From Sepiola atlantica (Eukaryota > Mollusca > Cephalopoda > Sepiida > Sepiolidae), in the NCBI GenBank assembly GCA_963556195.1, contig OY744531.1, positions 102,543,642-102,607,641 on the forward strand: DNA of 64,000 nt. Direction: 5' to 3'. Both the position numbers and the translations under genes were made by a program. The notes below the pieces were generated by a model. The model searched no databases, had not been told where the DNA came from, and saw only the letters and a program-made list of their open reading frames with translations. Below, one piece after another: positions 1 to 11,040 of this stretch (position 1 is the stretch's first letter; the number at the start of each line of letters is the position of its first letter).

Positions 1-195
1 CCTTCTCCCTCTTAAAACATCCATTACTTCCCATTTAATCTTTCTCTTACATCCCCACCCCCACCTCGAACCATTCCTTTTCTATCCTTTCTTTCTGTCA
101 TCAGAATCATTCTCTTCTTTATCATTTGAGTCATTCCTTTCTCTCTTGATGTAGTCTTTTCTCCTTTAATGCATTCTCTTCCCTTTTAAAGTATC
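1..195. other. Pyrimidine-rich flank of minisatellite
   Basis: C/T-rich + strand with scattered 'tcattcctttctc' words that look like decayed units of the array that follows. No gene seen. Confidence 0.6.
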
Positions 196-1432
196 TCCCC
201 ATGAATCATCCCTTTTCTCCCCATGAATCATCCCTTTTCTCCCCATGAATCATCCCTTTTCTCCCAATGAATCATCCCTTTTCTCCCAATGAATCATCCC
301 TTTTCTCTCCATGACTCATCCCTTTTCTCCCCATGAATCATCCCTTTTCTCCCAATGAATCATCCCTTTTCTCTCCATGAATCATTCCTTTTCTCCCCAT
401 GAATCATCCCTTTTCTCTCCATGAATCATTCCTTTTCTCCCCATGAATCATCCCTTTTCTCTCCATGAATCATTCCTTTTCTCCCAATGAATCATCCCTT
501 TTCTCCCCATGAATCATTCCTTTTCTCCCCATGAATCATCCCTTTTCTCCCCATGAATCATCCCTTTTCTCTCCATGAATCATCCCTTTTCTCTCCATGA
601 ATCATCCCTTTTCTCCCAATGAATCATTCCTTTTCTCCCAATGAATCATCCCTTTTCTCTCCATGAATCATCCCTTTTCTCCCAATGAATCATTCCTTTT
701 CTCCCAATGAATCATTCCTTTTCTCCCCATGAATCATCCCTTTTCTCTCCATGAATCATCCCTTTTCTCCCAATGAATCATTCCTTTTCTCCCAATGAAT
801 CATCCCTTTTCTCCCCATGAATCATCCCTTTTCTCTCCATGAATCATCCCTTTTCTCCCAATGAATCATCCCTTTTCTCCCCATGAATCATCCCTTTTCT
901 CTCCATGAATCATCCCTTTTCTCCCAATGAATCATTCCTTTTCTCCCAATGAATCATTCCTTTTCTCCCAATGAATCATTCCTTTTCTCCCAATGAATCA
1001 TCCCTTTTCTCCCCATGAATCATCCCTTTTCTCTCCATGAATCATCCCTTTTCTCCCAATGAATCATTCCTTTTCTCCCCATGAATCATCCCTTTTCTCC
1101 CCATGAATCATCCCTTTTCTCTCCATGAATCATCCCTTTTCTCCCAATGAATCATTCCTTTTCTCCCAATGAATCATCCCTTTTCTCTCCATGAATCATC
1201 CCTTTTCTCCCAATGAATCATTCCTTTTCTCCCAATGAATCATCCCTTTTCTCCCCATGAATCATCCCTTTTCTCTCCATGAATCATCCCTTTTCTCTCC
1301 ATGAATCATCCCTTTTCTCCCAATGAATCATTCCTTTTCTCCCAATGAATCATTCCTTTTCTCCCAATGAATCATCCCTTTTCTCTCCATGAATCATCTC
1401 TTTTCTCCCAATGAATCATCCCTTTTCTCCCT
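196..1432. repeat. 22-bp minisatellite array
   Basis: About 56 head-to-tail copies of a 22-bp unit (ccttttctccccatgaatca plus tc). Units differ at two spots: the 'ccccatg', 'cccaatg' or 'ctccatg' core and 'atccc' versus 'attcc'. The variants are not shuffled at random: 'ctccatg...attcc' units alternate with 'ccccatg' units near 360-480, while 'cccaatg...attcc' doublets recur later. This suggests amplification of multi-unit blocks. No coding potential. Confidence 0.95.
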
Positions 1433-2040
1433 ATTGAATCATCTCTTTCTTCCCATTGAATCATCTGTTTCTCCTCATGAAAGCATCCCTCTCTCCGAGT
1501 TATTCATCCTTCTCTAATCCAATGAAGCATCTCTTTCTCCCTCATAGAACTATCCGTCTCTTATCCATTAAAGAATCATTTCTTCCCCATTGAACTCCTT
1601 TGTCTTTATTGAATGATCCCTTTCTCTGCATTAAATCATCCTTTTCTTACCCTTGTATGATCCCTTTCTCTCCCATGAAAGCATCCCCCTCTCCGAGTTA
1701 TTCATCCTTCTCTAATCCAATAAAGCATCTTTTTCTCCCTGATAGAATCATCCTTTTCTCTCCCACGAATAATCACTTACTCCTCTTGCCAAATCCTTTT
1801 TTCTCCCATTGAATCATCCTTTTCTCTGCCAAAGAATAATCACTACCTACCCCATTGAATTATTCCTTCATCCACTACTGAATTATCTCTTTTTCACATA
1901 TTGAATCATTCCTATGCTCATCATAAATCACCCTCTTATTCGCCAATGAATCATCAATTCTTACCACATTGAATGATAATTTTCTTCCCTCTCCTCATTG
2001 AATTATATTTTCTGTGGTTAGCAAAGTATGACTTACCCCA
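1433..2040. repeat. Degenerate continuation of the 22-bp array
   Basis: Units become irregular ('ttgaatcatcctttctc'). A longer block containing 'ctccgagttattcatcct' occurs twice about 194 bp apart (near 1494 and 1691), so this edge also grew by duplicating larger blocks. The open frame at 1600-1812 is a product of this repeat and is not a gene. Confidence 0.8.
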
Positions 2041-3264
2041 GCCAGGAATGGAATCATAAAGAAACAGAACTTGAGTGAAATGGCTAGTTATAGCAAAGAC
2101 CTCCCATTACTTCCTGATCTCTCTGGCAGAAGAGCTCACTGCTCATTTGCATGCTCACATGCATGTGTGTGATCCGAAAAAGGTGGCAGAGGAACAGGAA
2201 CGGCCGGGTCAGACAAAAGTGATAGAGGACCAAGATTTCTCTGCACATTTTGAGTTGGTGATTACATTGGTGTGTGTGCTGGATGAAAGACTGTTCGGAA
2301 AAAGAAAAATATAACCACATTTTCCTCCCTCATTCCTGCAAATCGCCCACTCTCTTTTTTTCCGCCCCCGTGTCTGGTTTCTTTAAGTCTTCCCTTGTTT
2401 TTGTCTACATCTTTTTTTTTCCATCTTTTCCTCTTTCCTAATCATTTCCCCCATCCTTCATTCTGTCTTTTTGTAAAAGAGTTCAACCTATTTTTTTAAT
2501 TTAGATATGTTTTTCAATCTGATTAGTTTACTACCATTTATCATACTTCAAATAAAATTAACTTTACTTCCATTTTTATTTGTCAATATTTCATCTTTTT
2601 CTTTTTTGAGAAATTTTTCTAGAATTTTCCTTTCATTGAATTTTATTTGGCCCATTCACAATTTTTTTTTCTTTACAATATTTTAATTTTTTTCCTTGTG
2701 CCATTTCTAACCTTTACTTGATATTTCTGTTTCTTTTTATTCCTTTTTGTCCATTTTTATTGCTTCCCTTTTCCTCTATGTAATAGAATGGGTGAACAAG
2801 TTATTGCCTGTCTGTGGAAATTAATATTTAAATGTTACTTTTTAAATTATGTTATAATTTTAAACAATTTTATTCAATTAATGTAATAACCAAACTATAC
2901 CATAAGTAATTTAATTAAACTTCACAAAAATCTTATTTAAAAAAAGGAAAAACGAACCAACATGCAACAGCTATTTAAAAAAATCATACTATGTCTACTT
3001 TGTTGTTAAAAGAAAAAAAATGAAACTGTTTATGGGATTTAAATTTCAACATTTTATAAGACATCGATTTTATTGTAAAACTGATTTTTAATGACATTTT
3101 TTGACGTTACTAAATCATAAAAATATCTAAAAAAAAAAAAAAAATAAATCTCATGTTACTAAGAAAAAATATAATCACCGTCTGACTTTTGCTTGCATTA
3201 TAGTTTTTATTTGTTTCTACGTAAATTCAAATTAAAAAAAAACATACCGAATCTTGTTACCTTG
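2041..3264. other. No gene seen; AT-rich DNA
   Basis: 2075-2314 has overlapping 78-79 codon frames on both strands in slightly GC-richer DNA, but no recognisable domain and no splice context. 2340-2790 is T-rich on the + strand. 2800-3260 is A/T-rich with homopolymer runs. Nothing else is supported. Confidence 0.6.
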
Positions 3265-3820
3265 GTGATACCATTGCAGCACAGCGTGAAGTAGGGGGCT
3301 AGTGTCATTGCACAAGTTAGGAGTGGATCGAGTATTTCAGGGAACTCCTGCCAGAATTAACTAGCAGAATTTTACCACTGTCAACCATGTGTATGCAGTG
3401 TGATGATGTATGGAAATAAAGTGATGGTTGAGGACATGCGTTGCATGGAGAGAAATTATATGAGAATGCTACGATAGATGTGTAAAGACAGGCTTAGATC
3501 TGATGACCTCAGAGGAAGATTAAATCTGAACAGTATTAGGAGATGTGTGTAGAAATGGAGACTTTGGTGGTATGGCTATTTTGAAAGAATGGATGAGAAT
3601 TCTTGGAATGGTAGATGTAGAACAGTTGAGGTAGCATGGTTCAGTTCACAGAGGAAGGCCAAGGAAAACATAGGAGGAAGTGATAACAATGGACTTGAGA
3701 GAAAGAGGGATAAATAAAAACCTGGGCGGAGATAGGTTAATTCGGAAAGAAATTTCTAAAAGCTACTTAACTCATGCCAGCATGTAAAATAGACGTTGAA
3801 TCAAATATTATGATGATGAT
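3265..3820 (+). mobile_element. LINE 3' end (RT C-terminal remnant), broken
   Basis: Conceptual translation gives pieces such as MMYGNK, VEDMRCMERN and DRLRSDDLRGRLNLNS, typical of the C-terminal region after the reverse transcriptase of RTE/Jockey-type LINEs. The frame is interrupted by stops (TAG after the 'RMLR' stretch). The 3' end passes through 'catgccagcatgtaaaat' into an ATGATGATG tail. The same family recurs at 54417-54900 and 55018-55570 (+) and 36880-37975 (-). The 5' part of the LINE is missing. Dead copy. Confidence 0.8.
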
Positions 3821-4110
3821 AACAATGTTCATTGACAGGATAACATTTTCCGTAAAAACGAAAAAAAAAAAAAAAAAGATGATAAAGCAGAGAATGAAAC
3901 CAAAGCAAATTACAAATAAAAAAAAAATTATTTCTTTCGATAAATATATAATTATTACCTGTCTGACTATTATCTCTCGTGAAATATTAAGAAACACGTG
4001 GTGAAGGTAAATGTCCGCAATTCAAAGACATTATTTATGTCGGTACGTTTTTAGTATTTCTATATTTCTATCAGAAAATAGTAAGAAAATTGCGAATATG
4101 TAAGCTTAAA
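3821..4110. other. No gene seen; A-rich
   Basis: A-rich DNA with poly-A runs leading to a short (AT)n tract at about 4110-4129. The small opposite-strand frames here are homopolymer artefacts. Confidence 0.6.
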
Positions 4111-4150
4111 TATATATATATATATATATAGTAAGAAATGAAAATATATA

Positions 4151-4214
4151 TGGCAATCAAGCTACACAGAGGCTCCCGTGTTTCATCCCCGGGGGGAATC
4201 GTCAGGCTAAATGC
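4151..4214 (-). ncRNA. Hammerhead ribozyme in Penelope-like terminal repeat
   Basis: Minus strand, 5' to 3': stem I strand AGC (4208-4206), core CTGACGA (4205-4199), stem II TTCCCC/GGGGAT with a two-base loop (4198-4185; outermost pair is U-U), GAAA (4184-4181), stem III CACGGG/TCTGTG closed by AGCC with G-U pairs (4180-4165), cleavage site GTA (A at 4163), then GCT pairing back to AGC. An outer TGC/GCA helix follows an internal loop, as in tertiary-stabilised type I hammerheads. All invariant core bases are present. Known family setting: Penelope-like elements. Confidence 0.75.
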
Positions 4215-4527
4215 ATGGAGTTATTTTTGTCAGGTGTTTTATATACATGGCTTGCTAGTTAACCAATCAGATTCTTTGTTGTTCTCTCGGCCAATCATTG
4301 GGCTTCCCGCGAACAAAGGCTTTGTTGGTGAAGCTCCTATGTCAATCCTATTGTTTGTTAACAATGGAGTTTCCTATATCCTGTTTCCTTTGTTTTGTCA
4401 ATACAGTAGGCAAATTTATTTTAACGCGTGGTTTCTTGTATTTCTATTTTAGGTTTTAAATTTTAACTTGTTCAGTTTTTTATTTATTTATTTATTTATT
4501 TTTATTTTTATTTTTATTTATTATATA

Positions 4528-5290
4528 TCATCCTAAGGTAAATTTATTTCTGTGTAAACAGCTGTTTGCTATTTCGCTTCTAGAGTTTAATAGGTTTCGG
4601 GGATCTTTAAAATTTAGGATTTCATATTTTTCATTCAGGCATAATCTACATGGGTCGTCTAAGTTTCTACATGTACTGGCCTGTCTTACTATTTTCCATT
4701 CAATTATTGGTGAGTGTCCATTTTCTTTGAGCTCCCAATAATGATTAGCTAGTGCTGTTTTAGTTCGACGTTCTTTGTTTTTAAATGTGCTTTTGTGGTC
4801 ATAGTATCTGGTCTTAAAGTCTAGGGATGTCATACCCATGTAGTATTTCTTGTTATTTGGTCTTTCGTTGGCAAATATCGTTGCTTGGTATACAACACTT
4901 TTAGTTAGGCATTTATTTTGTAGTGGACAAAGTTTACGATTTATGCAGTTACATCTTTTCTCTTCATTGCTAACTTTTTCGTTTCTATTCGGGTGCTTAT
5001 TATTAGTGTTTTGTTTATTTCTATTAGTATTGTTTATATTTTTGTTCTTCGTAGTGTTATTTTGTGTATATTTTCCACTTTGTTTATTTTTTCTTCTCTG
5101 TTGTTGTCTTTTAGTATTTTGTTGTTGTGTGCCTTAATTATCATTTCTAGGTTTTCACAGCAGCTGTAGGATAGTTTTAGATTATTTTTATTGAATATTT
5201 TATGTAGAGGGTTGGTTACGGGGAAGTGTTTTTCAATCAGATTTAGGAATTTTTTGCCTAGTTTAGTTTTTAGCATCTGGTTATAGGGAG
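4528..5290 (-). pseudogene. Penelope-like polymerase: RT C-terminus + GIY-YIG endonuclease
   Basis: On the minus strand the first segment (down to 5034) contains NPLHKIFNKNNLKLSYSC, matching the conserved end of Penelope RT. After a frame change the second segment runs through a Cys-rich linker (CNC, CPLQNKC) to YYMGMTSLDFKTRYYDH, the GIY-YIG signature region, and then CRLCLNEKYEIL, NSRSEIANSC and HRNKF near the stop at 4528. These are the expected blocks in the expected order. The frameshift between the halves and the missing RT core show that it cannot encode an active polymerase. The 103-codon frame 4528-4839 is the longest intact part. Confidence 0.85.
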
Positions 5291-5350
5291 GGGATGAAAC
5301 ACGGGAGCCTCTGTGTAGCTTGATTGCCATATATATTTTCATTTCTTACT
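5290..5350 (+). repeat. Inverted half-copy of the Penelope terminus
   Basis: Exact reverse complement of 4130-4190. It starts at GGGGATGAAACACGGGAGCC, that is at the 3' strand of ribozyme stem II, and lacks the CTGANGA half. It therefore carries only the 3' half of the hammerhead. Confidence 0.85.
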
Positions 5351-5453
5351 ACCTAGCTCTACTTACGTATCGAGCACTGTTGAAGTAAATACTGAAAACT
5401 GATACATAAAAAATGATATCTCCTTATAATATTTTATGTGGATACATGAAGTA

Positions 5454-5456
<3 letters not shown>

Positions 5457-5527
<71 letters not shown>
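5457..5527. repeat. (AT)n microsatellite
   Basis: About 70 bp of uninterrupted TA dinucleotides. Confidence 0.95.
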
Positions 5528-5532
<5 letters not shown>

Positions 5533-6010
5533 GTATCTTCTCTTGCAGGTAAGTTATTTTGTAATATAAGAGACAACTCATGTCTAGATATCCTTTGGTA
5601 GATCCTTTCAATAGTCTGAATCAGGATCTTAGTTTCGGAGGGGAATTAGAAGCCCTATATATAACATCCCCTAATTAATAAATAGAATTAACTTTAATAT
5701 CAGTAATAATATACTAAAATGTCAATAGTTCTAAATATAGTTTCATACTTATTACATAATTCCCGCCAAAACCTTCTATAATACTAACACATGGTCTGTA
5801 CCTGATTAACCTGAACCCCTGAAGATGGACCCGGATGGGTCTGAAAGTACTTGGGATACAAATCGAAACTATGGCAAATTCATCAGCCAATTCCCCTCCA
5901 AAACTAAGATCCTGATTCGGACTATTGAAAAGATCTACCAAAGGATATCTAGACATGAGTTTTCTTTTATATTCAATAATATATATATATATATATATAT
6001 GAATATTTTT
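5528..6010. repeat. Foldback with AT-rich loop
   Basis: 5570-5655 (tctagatatcctttggtaga, aggatcttagtttcggaggg) is the reverse complement of about 5873-5965. The 200-bp spacer (5655-5870) is unrelated, and the arms end in (AT)n on the right (5980-6001). Same style as the foldbacks at 13-15, 53, 57 and 62 kb. Small frames here are not genes. Confidence 0.75.
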
Positions 6011-6091
6011 ATTAGATATGAAAGTGTATTTATCTAAATATAACGTCATTTCAGACTTACATTCCCATAAGTGCAGGAAGTGGTGGTTTCA

Positions 6092-6170
6092 GGCAGTCAG
6101 ACAGGTTCGAACGCAGTTCGTAGATTCAGAAGAGAATCATGATACTATGCTGTAATCCATTACGCCAACG
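6092..6170 (-). pseudogene. tRNA-like sequence (Arg-UCU-like), SINE head or tRNA pseudogene
   Basis: Minus strand reads TTGGCGTAATGGATTACAGC (A-box/D-arm-like), then GATTC-TCTTCT-GAATC as an anticodon hairpin with a six-base loop holding TCT, then CGTTCGAACC (perfect B-box core). The loop is one base short and the acceptor stem is not evident, so it is not a functional tRNA gene. A tRNA-derived SINE head is equally possible. Confidence 0.5.
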
Positions 6171-6332
6171 GAAATCACCACAGACATTAATGAAATTAAA
6201 ATACATTTAAAACCGACGGCGGAGTTCAAACGTTCCGAGATCAAAGAGTGTTTAAACACACGGGCGTGTAAACTATATATATATATATATGTATGTATGT
6301 ATGTATATGTATAAATATATATATATTACAGA

Positions 6333-6540
6333 CGTTCAGAACAACATAGGTACTGTCGTTTTCTAATCCAACAAAAGGGTAAATAGTACGTTACCGCTCT
6401 TTCTGGACATTCCTCAGCCTCCGTTGTGGTCCGTTCCAAAGTAACAGACCACAACTAAGACTGAGGAAACTACATAAAAGACGGTCACGTTTACCCCTTT
6501 GTTGGATTCGAAACCGACGGTACCAATGTTGTTCTGAACT
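6333..6540. repeat. Imperfect foldback element
   Basis: Left arm starts 'gttcagaacaacataggtac', right arm ends 'ggtaccaatgttgttctgaa'; the ~95-bp arms are reverse complements with many mismatches. Both arms read in the outward direction contain CTGAGGA and, about 45 nt later, GAAA, but without a convincing stem II. 38935-39035 shares the 'gacggta..aatgttgt' end. TA/TG-rich tracts lie to the left (6278-6320). Confidence 0.7.
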
Positions 6541-6667
6541 CTTATAATACATATATAAATAAGTATTACGCTCTTATTTTTTAATTTTTCTTAATAATCG
6601 CGCATTCTGCTTGGGTTCTCTCCCGCTAATCTTACAAAGATATATATAAATATGCATAATCACATTA
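6541..6667. other. Short AT-rich spacer
   Basis: No feature seen between the foldback and the 5S-like fragment. Confidence 0.5.
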
Positions 6668-6765
6668 ACACACCGGTTCTTGTTATATCACTGAAGTTAA
6701 GCAACGTTTTGCCTGGCCAGTATCAAATAGGTGACCATTTGTGAATACTGCTAATCCATGCATGT
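6668..6765 (+). pseudogene. 5S rRNA-like fragment
   Basis: Reads in order the conserved 5S landmarks: ACACCGGTTCTTG, then ATCACTGAAGTTAAGCAACG (normally ATCACCGAAGTTAAGCAGCG), GCCTGGCCAGTA, then AGGTGACCATTTGTGAATAC (normally GGGTGACCGCCTGGGAATAC). Several substitutions in the internal promoter and no 5' ~25 nt, so it is a pseudogene or the head of a 5S-derived SINE. Confidence 0.8.
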
Positions 6766-6837
6766 GTCAACACAATGGAAAAACGACCCTTGGACCGGAA
6801 GTTCTGTTCTCACTCATGTGACGAAGCTCTCTAGCTC

Positions 6838-6895
6838 TCTTAACCCTAACCCTAATTCTAACCTTACCTTTTTACCCTAACACTAACCCCAGATA
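6838..6895. repeat. Degenerate telomere-like (CCCTAA) stretch
   Basis: ttaaccctaaccctaattct and 'accctaacactaacccc'. Interstitial; similar short stretches at 26975, 29548, 37497, 44172, 47605 and a long one at 55600. Confidence 0.7.
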
Positions 6896-6967
6896 GAGTA
6901 TACAATTCGTTTTTTTGTTGTTTTTTCATTTTTTTCTTATATTTATTTAAAAAAAAAATTTTTTTTA

Positions 6968-7480
6968 CATAGTTCACCCCAAACAAAGCAGACGTAAGGG
7001 GCTACTGAGAATTAGTGTCTAAGTTTTTGGGGGTCATCCTGAGTTGGGAGCTGTGCAGCGAGATGTTTGTTTACATTAGGTTTAAATTTCTGCATGTCGT
7101 TACACTCAGGGAAACAGAGAGCAGCGAGGAAATTCCAGAGGGCAGCAGCATGAGGAAAGAAGCTATTAAAGTAGAAGGCTCTTTGGCATCTGGGGACCTC
7201 CACAGTGAATGGATAGGGATTTAGCTGATTGTTGGGTTGGTCTAGTGTTTTTGCGTCGAGAGGGCACCAGAGCAGCAAGTTCATCAGAGCAAAATCCATT
7301 GAAGTACTTGTAAAACAGGCACAAGGAAGCAACATTGCGGTGATGGGACAGGGGCTGGAGATGGTGGATAGTGAGTGACCTATTTAGTTGGCGACTCATT
7401 TTTGGACTTGTCTAAGAGGGAGAGACTAGTGGATGATTCACCAGCCCAGATGTGGCAACAATACTCCATGCAAACGGGAA
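6968..7480 (-). mobile_element. CR1/L2-like LINE 3' end, broken
   Basis: Minus strand: the ORF C-terminus in shifted frames (PLSHHRNVASLCLFYKYFNG, then SIHCGGPQMPKSLLL, then AALWNFLAALCFPE, then FKPNVNKHLAAQ), followed by 'cttacgtctgctttgtttgg' and an A-rich 3' end. Related copies: 22229-22410 (-), 57690-58140 (+), 59880-60430 (-). Multiple frameshifts; 5' truncated. Confidence 0.8.
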
Positions 7481-8469
7481 AACTTTAAAAGGAAATTTTC
7501 ATAATCTGCGGCTCATTCAGCAAACACATAAGCATAAGGTTATAGTTGATGGAGGTTTGGTTACTTGGTTTCAATCGGCAAGCTGTTAATGTACCCCTCT
7601 ATCCACCTCCATTTTTTTCTGTGTTTAAACAAGTATTGACAGCATAACAAAAGTATGAAAAGATAAGCCCAAGTTGGTGAGAATGGTGTGCGATTATGCC
7701 AAATAGAGAAAGACCCCTTGTATCCTAAAAAACAATTTACACGTGTGATTAATTAATGAAAACCCTAACCGGTGCCATCAAAAACAAAATTCCACTTGTG
7801 ACATGTAATATAAACGCATGTGTTAGCGAAGGGATGAAAATTTATTTTGATAAATTCTATGGAATAAATATTTTTATTGTAGAAGCAGGTCGTAAAATGT
7901 CAAAATTTTATTTTTTATTAAGGCACTAAGCTCACATTTCAGTTTAGTTTAATAAGAAAAAAATGTTAAAAGTATCTACAGAAAAAAATTTAACAAAATA
8001 AATATTTGCGCCAATAACATGGTAGAAGAAAAAAAATGGAAAAATAGTCTACTTCCAATAAGATATCTATATATCAGATGGATTGCTATTTCGATCTGAC
8101 ATTTAAAAGCTGACAAGATAAATTTATATATTAGAAAGAAGAAGATAGATAAAGGGAAGAATATCTTAGCTTTGGTTCGATTTTAACCAATAGTTTTGGA
8201 ACCTATTAGTGTTGATTATTATTAGCAGTAGTTTTATATATTAGTGTCAGTATACTTTTGATCCCTTATGGTGCACTGGAAATCTAAGAATTGGTCATAC
8301 CAAATTTAGTGCCATTCTACTCAATAGTTTGAGATCTTATATAATTTATAATTTCTATTATTAGTAGTGGTATACTTTTACCCCTATGACCTGCTTAGCA
8401 TCCGGGGGGGGGGGGCGCTCTGGATACTAAATTTAATGCAATTCTAACAAATACTTGTAGAGGCTCTAA
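7481..8469. other. No gene seen; AT-rich
   Basis: AT-rich, unremarkable except for a run of ten or more G at about 8404-8415. No splice-bounded exon recognised. Confidence 0.6.
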
Positions 8470-9775
8470 GTTTTTGACCGAATGTCTTCCACCTCTTTTG
8501 TGACCCAATACACCCCACCTATTTTGTGACCCAATGCCTCCGACCTCTTTTGTGACCTAATACCTCTTACCTCTTTTGTGACCTAATGCCTCCCACCTCT
8601 TTTGTGACATAATGCCGCCCACCTCTCTGTTGTGACATAATGCCTCCCACCTCATTTGTAACCCAATGCCTCCCACTTATTTTCTGACCTAATGCCTCCC
8701 ACTTTTTTTGTGACCTAATGCCTTCCACTTATTTTATGACCTAATGCCTCTCACCTATTTTGTGACCTAATACTTCTTACCTCTTTTGTGAACAAATACC
8801 TCTTACCTTTTTTGTGACCCAATTCCTCACATCTCTTTTTTGACTCAATTCCTTCCACCTCTTTTGTGACCCAATGAACAAATACCTCTTACCTTTTTTG
8901 TGACCCAATTCCTTCCACCTCTTTTGTGACCCAATGCCTCCCACTTATTTTGTTACCTAATGCCTCCCATCACTTTTGTGACCCAATGCCTAACACCACT
9001 TTTGTGACCCAATGCCTCCCACCTCTTTTGTGACCCAATGCCTCACACCTCTTTTGTGACCTAATGCCTCCCACCTCTTTTTTGACCTAATGCCCCCGAC
9101 CTCTTTTGTGACCCAACACCTACTACCTCTTTTTTGACCAAATGCCTCCAGCCTCTTTTGTGACCTAATGCCTCCGACCTCTTTTGTGACCTAATGCCTC
9201 CCACCTCTTTTGTGACCTAATGCCTCCCATCTCTTTTGTGACCTAATGCCTCCCACCTATTTTGTGACCCAATGCCTTCCACCTCTTTTTGTGACCCAAT
9301 GCCTACTACGTTTTTTGTGACCCAATGCCTTCCACCTTTTTTGTGACCCAATGCTTCCCACCTCTTTTGTGACCTAATGCCTCCCACGTCTTTTGTGACC
9401 TAATGCCTCCCACCTCTTTTGTGACCTAATGCCTCCCACCTCTTTTGTGACCCAATGCCTCCCACCTCTTTTGTGACCCAATGCTTCCCACCTCTTTTGT
9501 GACCTAATGCCTCCCACCTCTTTTGTGACCTAATGCCTCCCACGTTTTTGTGACCCAATGCCTCCCACGTTTTTGTGACCCAATCTCTCTTACCTCTTTT
9601 GTGACCTAATGCCTCCCACCTCTTTTGTGACCCAATACCTCTTACCTTTTTTCTGACCCAATTCCTCCCACCTCTTTTGTGACTTAATGCCACCCACCTC
9701 TTTTGTGATGCAATACCTCCCACCTCTTTTGTTACTCGATGCTTTCCACCTCTCCTCTTTTTTGACCTGATGCCC
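8470..9775. repeat. 26-bp minisatellite array
   Basis: About 50 copies of a 26-bp unit built from 'cctcccacctcttttgtgac' and 'ccaatg' or 'ctaatg'. Individual units vary ('acgtttttgtgacc', 'acttattttgtgac'). A block 'gaacaaatacctcttacctt' is duplicated near 8788 and 8876. Minus-strand frames of 71-107 codons here (repeats of HKRGG-type peptides) are satellite artefacts. Confidence 0.95.
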
Positions 9776-10640
9776 CCACTTGTTTATTATCATCCCTCCC
9801 ATCACGTTTTAATCATCACTTTTTACCCATCACTTTTTTCCCATCACCTCTCACTTTTTTACTTTTTACCCATTCTCTTCCTTTACTTTTTTAACAATTT
9901 CCACTCACCTCCTTTTTTTTTTTAACTTATTTCTCTTCCAACTCTTTCTTTTCTAACCCTCACACCACTTCTCTTTTTTACTCATTACCTCTCCTTCTCT
10001 TCAGTTTTTTTTACTCATGACCTCCTACCACTTAATTACCTATTCCCTCTCACCTCTTCTTTTTTTTCTTCATTTTCTCCAAACTCTTCTCTTTTACAAC
10101 CTTTTTCCTCCCTAACTCTAACCATAACCCTTCTCGTTGCTTTTATATATTCTTCTTTGCATCTTTTTTTATCCCACTTGAATTTTCTGATACTATCCCC
10201 TACACCATAATAAAAAAAGTAATTTGTACTTATATATATATATCCATCTTGTCACATAAAAGTTAGCGAGCAAAAGAAAACTACCGGTTATATCGATTTC
10301 AAGTATTTAGGGGAATTGAGAAAGCAATTAGCAAGTCAGACAATTCCCCCCACATCTAATCTATTTCCATAATGAGACGTTTTCTTTCTTTCTGCTTTCT
10401 ATACCGATTTATACATGTTTTTTTTCTTTCCTTTTTTCGTTCATTTAAACTTTCCAGTTTGAGATGTTTTCTTTCTTTCTTATTCTTTTTTTAAACTTCA
10501 CTGATTCAGACATTATTTTATATGAATAGTAGTGCAAACACTAGCGAAGGATAATTTTTTTCTGTCATTTCAGACAGAGTGTAAATTTATTCTATATATT
10601 TTTCTCTCGGAGATTGAACAATTTTTTTTTTTTACCTCTT
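9776..10640. other. Decayed pyrimidine-rich satellite then AT-rich DNA
   Basis: 9776-10140 looks like decayed satellite ('cccatcacctctcacttttt'). 10140-10640 is T-rich with a short (AT)n at 10231. No gene. Confidence 0.6.
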
Positions 10641-11040
10641 CCATTTTTTTTTTACCTCTTCCATTTTTTAAAATCCAATTGATGTCACTTCTTCCATTTT
10701 TTTTATCCAATTGCTGTCACTTCTTCCATTTTTTTTATCCAATTGCTGTCACTTCTTCCATTTTTTTATCCAATTGCTGTCACTTCTTCCATTTTTTTTT
10801 ATCCAATTGCTGTCACTTCTTCCATTTTTTTTATCCAATTGCTGTCACTTCTTCCATTTTTTTTATCCAATTGCTGTCACTTCTTCAATTTTTTTTATCC
10901 AATTGCTGTCACTTCTTTCATTTTTTTTATCCAATTGCTGTCACTTCTTCCATTTTTTTTATCCAATTGCTGTCACTTCTTTCATTTTTTTTTATCCAAT
11001 TGCTATCACTTCTTCCCTTGTTTGACCCAATGCCTCACAC
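10641..11040. repeat. 32-34-bp minisatellite array
   Basis: About 11 copies of 'ttatccaattgctgtcactt' plus 'cttccatttttt', with unit length changing through the T-run. It is followed at 11020 by one unit-like piece of the 26-bp array ('gacccaatgcctcacac'), which links the two satellites. The overlapping frames of 104, 203 and 272 codons are artefacts. Confidence 0.9.

Larger units (their letters stand above)
4130..5350 (-). mobile_element. Truncated Penelope-like element with inverted terminal repeats
   Basis: A 1.2-kb element lying in (AT)n DNA. Its ends are a perfect inverted repeat of about 61 bp (4130-4190 and 5290-5350). Inside, on the minus strand, are the end of a Penelope-type reverse transcriptase and a GIY-YIG endonuclease, followed by a 3' region carrying a hammerhead ribozyme (4151-4214). 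The N-terminal part of the RT is absent, so it is a 5'-truncated copy. The upstream inverted repeat begins inside ribozyme stem II. This fits the known association of Penelope-like elements with hammerheads in their terminal repeats. The terminal sequence recurs at 13800-13915. Confidence 0.85.

Noticed and set aside
196..1432. CRISPR-like array
   Set aside because: No unique spacers; a plain 22-bp tandem repeat in a eukaryotic genome.
2075..2320. Opposing 78-79 codon frames in GC-richer DNA
   Set aside because: No domain recognised, no splice sites, and both strands are equally open.
9400..9805. HKRGG-type repeat peptides, minus strand
   Set aside because: 26-bp minisatellite artefact.
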